From positions 1,764,580 to 1,828,579 of the forward strand of contig CP034993.1 of NCBI GenBank assembly GCA_004026145.2: a DNA stretch of 64,000 nucleotides, read 5' to 3'. The notes below the pieces were generated by a model. It was not told the DNA's origin. It saw only the letters and a program-made list of their open reading frames with translations, and searched no databases. This document shows, piece by piece, positions 58,601 through 64,000 of this stretch (position 1 is its first letter; each line of letters opens with the position of its first letter). The translations under genes were made by a program, and so were the position numbers. The DNA comes from Takifugu bimaculatus. Its lineage: Eukaryota > Chordata > Actinopteri > Tetraodontiformes > Tetraodontidae.

Positions 58601-61408
58601 TGATGCACGTGTAAGAGAGAGAACAGTTGTAGAGAGTGATGGCACGTGTAAGAGAGAGAACAGTTGTAGAGAGTGATGCACGTGTAAGAGAGGAGAACAG
58701 TTGTAGAGAGTGATTGCACGTTTCTGAGAGAGAACAGTTGTAGAGAGTGATGCACGTTTCTGAGAGAGAACAGTTGTAGAGAGTGATGCACGTGTAAGAG
58801 AGAGAAACAGTTGTAGAGAGTGATGCACATGTAAGAGAGAGAGAACAGTTGTAGAGAGTGATGCACGTTTCTGAGAGAGAACAGTTGTAGAGAGTGATGC
58901 ACGTGTAAGAGAGAACATTTGTAGAGAGTGATGCACGTGTAAGAGAGACAACAGTTTGTAGAGAGTGATGCACGTGTAAGAGAGAGAACAGTTGTAGAGA
59001 GTGATGCACGTTTCTGAGAGAGAACAGTTGTAGAGAGTGATGCACGTTTCTGAGAGAACAGTTGTAGAGAGTGATGCACGTTTCTGAGAGAGAACAGTTG
59101 TAGAGAGTGATGCACGTGTAAGAGAGAGAACAGTTGTAGAGAGTGATGCACGTTTCTGAGAGAGAACAGTTGTAGAGAGTGATGCACGTTTCTGAGAGAG
59201 AACAGTTGTAGAGAGTGATGCACGTTTCTGAGAGAGAACAGTTGTAGAGAGTGATGCACGTGTAAGAGAGAGAACAGTTGTAGAGAGTGATGCACATGTA
59301 AGAGAGAGAACAGTTGTAGAGAGTGATGCACGTGTAAGAGAGGAGAACAGTTGTAGAGAGTGATGCACGTGTAAGAGAGAGAACAGTTGTAGAGAGTGAT
59401 GCAAGTGTAAGAGAGAGGACGTAGAGAGTGATGCACGTGTACGGAGAGAGAAGGAAAGTTGTTAGGTGATGCCACGTTTGTAAGAGAGAGAACAGTTGTT
59501 AGAGAGTTGATGCCCGTTGTAAGAGAGAGAACAGTTGTAGAGAGTGATGCACGTGTTAAGAGAGAGAACAGTTGTCGAGAGTGATGCCACGTTTCTGAGA
59601 GAGAAACAGTTGTCGAGGAGTGATGGCACGTTTCTGAGATGGAGAACAGTTGAGAGAGTGATGCACGTTTCTGAGAGAAACAGTTGTAGGAGTGATGCAC
59701 GTGTAAGAGAGAGAACAGTTGTAGAGAGTGATGCCCACATTGTAAGAGACGCGAACCGTTGTGTAGAGAGTGATGCCACGATGTAAGAGAGAGAACAGTT
59801 GTAGAGAGTGATGCACGTTTCTGAGAGAGAACAGTCGTAGAGAGGTAATGGCACGTGTAAGAGACGAGAACAGTTTTGTAAGAGGAGTGATGCCCTTTTC
59901 TGAGAAGAGAACAGTGTGTAAGCGCGTTGATGCACGTGTAAGAGAGAGAACAGTTGTAGAGCGTGATGCACGTGTAAGAGAGAGAACAGTTGTAGAGAGT
60001 GATGCACGTTTCTGAGAGAGAACAGTTGTAGAGAGTGATGCACGTGTAAGAGAGAACAGTTGTAGAGAGTGATGCACGTGTAAGAGAGACAACAGTTGTA
60101 GAGAGTGATGCACGTGTAAGAGAGAGAACAGTTGTAGAGAGTGATGCACGTTTCTGAGAGAGAACAGTTGTAGAGAGTGATGCACGTTTCTGAGAGAACA
60201 GTTGTAGAGAGTGATGCACGTTTCTGAGAGAGAACAGTTGTAGAGAGTGATGCACGTGTAAGAGAGAGAACAGTTGTAGAGAGTGATGCACGTTTCTGAG
60301 AGAGAACAGTTGTAGAGAGTGATGCACGTTTCTGAGAGAGAACAGTTGTAGAGAGTGATGCACGTTTCTGAGAGAGAACAGTTGTAGAGAGTGATGCACG
60401 TTTCTGAGAGAGAACAGTTGTAGAGAGTGATGCACGTGTAAGAGAGAGAACAGTTGTAGAGAGTGATGCACGTGTAAGAGAGAGAACAGTTGTAGAGAGT
60501 GATGCACGTTTCTGAGAGAGAACAGTTGTAGAGAGTGATGCACGTGTAAGAGAGAGAACAGTTGTAGAGAGTGATGCACGTTTCTGAGAGACAACAGTTG
60601 TAGAGAGTGATGCACGTTTCTGAGAGAGAACAGTTGTAGAGAGTGATGCACGTGTAAGAGAGAGAACAGTTGTAGAGAGTGATGCACGTGTAAGAGAGAA
60701 CAGTTGTAGAGAGTGATGCACGTGTAAGAGAGAGAACAGTTGTAGAGAGTGATGCACGTTTCTGAGAGAGAACAGTTGTAGAGAGTGATGCACGTGTAAG
60801 AGAGAGAACAGTTGTAGAGAGTGATGCACGTTTCTGAGAGACAACAGTTGTAGAGAGTGATGCACGTGTATGAGAGAACAGTTGTAGAGTGATGCACGTG
60901 TAAGAGAGAGAACAGTTGTAGAGAGTGATGCACGTGTAAGAGAGAGAACAGTTGTAGAGAGTGATGCACGTGTAAGAGAGAACAGTTGTAGAGAGTGATG
61001 CACGTGTAAGAGAGAGAACAGTTGTAGAGAGTGATGCACGTTTCTGAGAGAGAACAGTTGTAGAGAGTGATGCACGTTTCTGAGAGAACAGTTGTAGAGA
61101 GTGATGCACGTTTCTGAGAGAGAACAGTTGTAGAGAGTGATGCACGTGTAAGAGAGAGAACAGTTGTAGAGAGTGATGCACGTTTCTGAGAGAACAGTTG
61201 TAGAGAGTGATGCACGTGTAAGAGAGAGAACAGTTGTAGAGAGTGATGCACGTTTCTGAGAGAGAACAGTTGTAGAGAGTGATGCACGTGTAAGAGAGAG
61301 AACAGTTGTAGAGAGTGATGCACGTTTCTGAGAGAGAACAGTTGTAGAGAGTGATGCACGTGTAAGAGAGAGAACAGTTGTAGAGAGTGATGCACGTGTA
61401 AGAGAGAG
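55666..61408 (+). repeat. 36-bp minisatellite, about 160 units
   Basis: Tandem array of a 36-bp unit with the constant core AACAGTTGTAGAGAGTGATG. The other 16 bases occur in two versions, one starting CACGTGTAAG and one starting CACGTTTCTG, each followed by a short GA tract. The two versions alternate irregularly in comparable numbers. Rare variants include CACATG, an AGACAAC change and 34-bp units lacking one GA step. Because 36 is a multiple of 3 and the minus strand of the unit has no stop codon, very long open frames appear there; these are not genes. The array interrupts otherwise ordinary intron sequence. Confidence 0.98.
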
Positions 61409-62201
61409 CGATGCAGTTGAGTTCCGGGGGGGCTGCTTTGCTTTTTGGAATGTTGTAGCGTTGATCTCAGTTGGCTCAAATCTGTTTTCACAACTTTGGC
61501 ACAGTCGGTTTGTTACAAATATTTTAATGAATATTCATGAATGTTCCTGTGCTGCCGACGATACACAAACAAGTATGAAAGACTTCCCCCTGTAGGAATT
61601 TTTATTTCTTTAAGAACTTTAAACTTCACACGCTGCCAGAAACCCATACATGGAACTCCCTCCTTCCTGTGCCGCTCTCGCGCGCACGTGAGCTGTGCAC
61701 ACGTCTCCACACCTGCTGCTTTGCTGTCTGATTGGCTGATTGGGAGCAGCGGGGCAGATTTTGTAAATCCAAATTCTGTTTTCCCGTTGCTTCAACATGT
61801 CACTGCTGTGTTGTTGCAGGAATATAAATATTCCGCTTAAATATCCCAGACTAACTTTTCCCACGCGGAGCAAAGGGGCCTCTAACTAAAAATATTAGGG
61901 GGCAAACAAAACATTTAGTGTAAATCAACTTGCAGAGAAAATGTTAACATTTCCTCTCATTTTCACTCTATTACTGATAAATACCTGAACAGTAAATGCA
62001 GAAACTGCAATGTTTTGTGTTCACATTTTTGTTGCGCAACAGATTTGATGCAAAAGAGACAATTTCTACATTAAATACAAAATATTGTGTTTAGGCTGCA
62101 ATAAGTTGGATTGGGACATTACCAAATCTGCCTCCCTCCAAAGTCAGACGACCACAAAATCAGGAAACCTGTGGATTCGTGCACTAACCTAAAGACCCCC
62201 C

Positions 62202-62226
62202 CACACACACACACACACACACACAC
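62202..62226 (+). repeat. (CA)n microsatellite
   Basis: Short CA tract preceded by a C run. Confidence 0.95.
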
Positions 62227-63133
62227 CAACCGCCGCGCTTGGGCTCATTAGTGTATTAGGGCTAACTACCCGGCAGAAGTGGAGCAGAACTTTGCCAGCA
62301 ACAACAAAAAAAAGCGAATAAAAAGAGTTTCTTTAAGTCTCGACATTTTTTGACAATGTCACATTGTCTCAAATTTCCGGGGCAAAAGGCAACCCTTTAG
62401 GGGTAGTGTGGAGCGCCGGGCTTTAGGAAGCTATTCAGTCGTTTAGCTCATCTGAGATAGTGTGACAGGGACACGAGGATTCATTTCAACTGGGCCATTT
62501 AAATTTCATTTGGTTGCTGAAGTGCTTCTGCTCTGCCTTGTGTTCCTGAGTGTCTGAGATATTCAGGTGTGCTTTGAACGAACATCTTGCATGCTGCTGA
62601 AACCCGGTCAGCTGCCAGCTCTCTGTTGCCATGGTGATCTCATCTGAGAGTCAATAAATGTGATAAAACTGATGGCGCTGAAGGTCCTCCAATAAATGCG
62701 CTCAGACTGGAGGAAACTGCTTCATGCCATGTATTTTTCAACATGCAACACATGCATTTTTCACATTTTTCCCCCCACAGGCTCAGACAGAAGACTTCAG
62801 CAGCACTCGTCAGTTGGTGTTAATTGGTTCTGTTGCTGTAGCTGTAAAAACAACCCTGATCCCTCTGTCACAGTGTTTTTCAACAGTTCTGTATTAGATG
62901 TGTTTACTGGAAAGACGCTACAGTTTTGAGACATTAGTCACTCCTCTCCCGGCTCGGCAGGGCAACAGCTTTTGCGGAGGCTTGCTCTCTAATCATGAGA
63001 GGCAGAAACCATAATTCTCTCAGCTTTACTGAAGTGGAAAGTGACACAGGAAGCATTAGCTTCTTTCCACTCGTCAGCTTCATTCCCCTACTGTGTCTTC
63101 TTTTTTCACCGTTTCTTGTGAGAAAACAGCACA

Positions 63134-63163
63134 GTGTGTGTGTGTGTGTCTGTGTGCGTGCTG

Positions 63164-63195
<32 letters not shown>

Positions 63196-63206
63196 TGTGT
63201 GTGTGT
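63134..63206 (+). repeat. (TG)n and (GCGT)n compound microsatellite
   Basis: TG repeats, then seven or so GCGT/TGCG units, then TG again. Confidence 0.95.
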
Positions 63207-63359
63207 TGATGTGTAATTCCTCCATTCCTTCACATCTCTCTGTCATATTGTCTTCTCTTGTCTCTCTCTTTATCTTTCTGCTGTCATTTCTTCAATTCTT
63301 TGCATCTATTAATGCCTCTTATCTTTAGTGCACTTCAGGAGGTTTTTGTCACATTCTGA

Positions 63360-63424
63360 GTCTGTGTGTCTGTGTGTTTGTGTGTCTGTGTGTGGGTGTG
63401 TGTGGGGTGTGTGTGGGTGTGTGG
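63360..63424 (+). repeat. Imperfect (TG)n repeat
   Basis: TG repeats interrupted by C and GG. Confidence 0.9.
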
Positions 63425-63699
63425 GCTGGATTCACTGACTCACATTGAGTTGCTTGTGTGATACAAGCATTTTTCGAGATCCGAAATTTCGAAAAGACTG
63501 ACAAGCGCGCTGCATCTGCAGACCCATCAGGCCACTATTGTTAAAAACAAAAGCAGGAATCCATCCACGGAAGTGTCCTGTCTCAAAGCTGTAGCCTGGT
63601 GCTTATGGCAAGAACAACAGGAGGAGCAACAATGGAAGAGTAAACTCCAAGCTCAACTCCAAACTGGACCACACTCACCTGATTTCCTCAGGCCTCCTC

Positions 63700-64000
63700 C
63701 AAGGTCAGGTCCTAGGGTTCCTGGTATCCTGAGGATCCTGGTAGCATCTTAGCTGAGACAGAGATCTCAGCTGTTTTACCTGGGCTCTGCTGGAGCCACT
63801 TGGCCAGCTTGGAGGTTAAAGCTCTGCTCACCACAGGGATGTCTTCACCCCCACATCCTCTGCAACTGTTCTCCCATCACCTGGTACGTCTCTCCTTTGT
63901 CCCAGGCGCCAGCACTTGGAGCAGCCACATCTATCACTTTCCTGCCCCTTACATCCTGCTGTTACGTGCTGGATCGTTTCAGGGGGCTTCTTGGCACAGC
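63700..64000 (-). mobile_element. Decayed LINE retrotransposon, 3' end of the ORF
   Basis: On the minus strand, starting at the window edge, broken frames read CAKKPPETIQHVTAGCK, then KVIDVAAPSAGAWDKGETY, EQLQRMWG, and then EDIPVVSRALTSKLAKWLQQ followed by SPGKTAEISVSAK. The same order (a Cys motif, PETxxH..GC, VIDVA-P, LxRMW, KLxxWLQQ, EISVxxSA) is familiar from the C-terminal endonuclease region of vertebrate and invertebrate LINEs with restriction-like endonucleases. At least one frameshift and stop codons show it is dead. The rest of the element should lie beyond 64000. Confidence 0.6.

Larger units (their letters stand above)
54403..64000 (+). other. ncan: ncan intron 11, 5' part
   Basis: Starts with the donor GTACGA after EGF 2 and runs past the window end (more than 9.6 kb). 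It holds the 36-bp minisatellite, several TG/CA tracts and a LINE fragment at the right edge. I looked for the expected C-type lectin exons and found none. Confidence 0.8.

Noticed and set aside
55666..61408. CRISPR-like array
   Set aside because: The repeats are directly contiguous with no unique spacers, and the context is a vertebrate gene.
55543..61491. 1982-codon stop-free frame on the minus strand, and three similar long frames
   Set aside because: They are by-products of a 36-bp repeat whose complement lacks stop codons in all frames. The protein is a 12-residue repeat (for example HHSLQLFSLLHV), frame changes track repeat indels, and no signal or splice context supports a gene.
54403..64000. 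C-type lectin and CCP exons of ncan
   Set aside because: I looked for the Trp/Cys-rich lectin start and found no matching exon with splice sites; they should lie downstream.

Overview
The window is intronic-style vertebrate DNA, almost certainly from a teleost fish. It carries most of one plus-strand gene, neurocan (ncan), a lectican-family chondroitin sulfate proteoglycan of brain extracellular matrix. Coding sequence is sparse (about 3.3 kb in 10 exons spread over 50 kb). The rest is intron rich in (CA/TG)n microsatellites, a long (CCTG)n tetranucleotide tract, a few decayed transposable-element pieces and a 5.7 kb minisatellite. The teleost call rests on the microsatellite density, a fish-type interspersed repeat at 2507-2652, and a gene that matches neurocan but differs in detail from the mammalian one.

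Layout. 1-4279: upstream DNA and/or intron 1; the noncoding first exon was not identified. 4280-4356: start codon and signal peptide. 13821-14044 and 14115-14283: Ig domain, unusually split by a 70-nt intron. 19841-20015 and 21132-21259: first Link module. 21855-22148: second Link module. 22387-23202 and 26561-27772: the two mucin-like, glycosaminoglycan-bearing exons. 39855-39971 and 54289-54402: two EGF modules. The exon chain gives 1105 complete codons with every junction in frame. The C-type lectin, Sushi/CCP and C-terminal exons expected for a lectican were not found and should lie beyond 64000.

How the parts work together. The signal peptide sends the protein to the secretory pathway. 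The Ig and paired Link modules form the G1 domain, which binds hyaluronan and is stabilised by link proteins. The extended Ser/Thr/Pro/Glu-rich centre carries chondroitin sulfate, with the best attachment site at Ser748. The EGF modules lead into the missing lectin domain, which in this family binds tenascins.

The most unusual non-gene structure is the 36-bp minisatellite in intron 11 (55666-61408, about 160 units). It has two alternating unit types, a 15-unit higher-order duplication and a corrupted central zone. Other items worth a second look are the extra Ig-domain intron flanked by a 7-bp direct repeat, a promoter-like cluster inside intron 9 (NF-Y boxes plus an RFX X-box), a perfect 9-bp stem-loop in intron 10, and a 490-bp CCTG tract in intron 2. 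I saw no second protein-coding gene that I can support.
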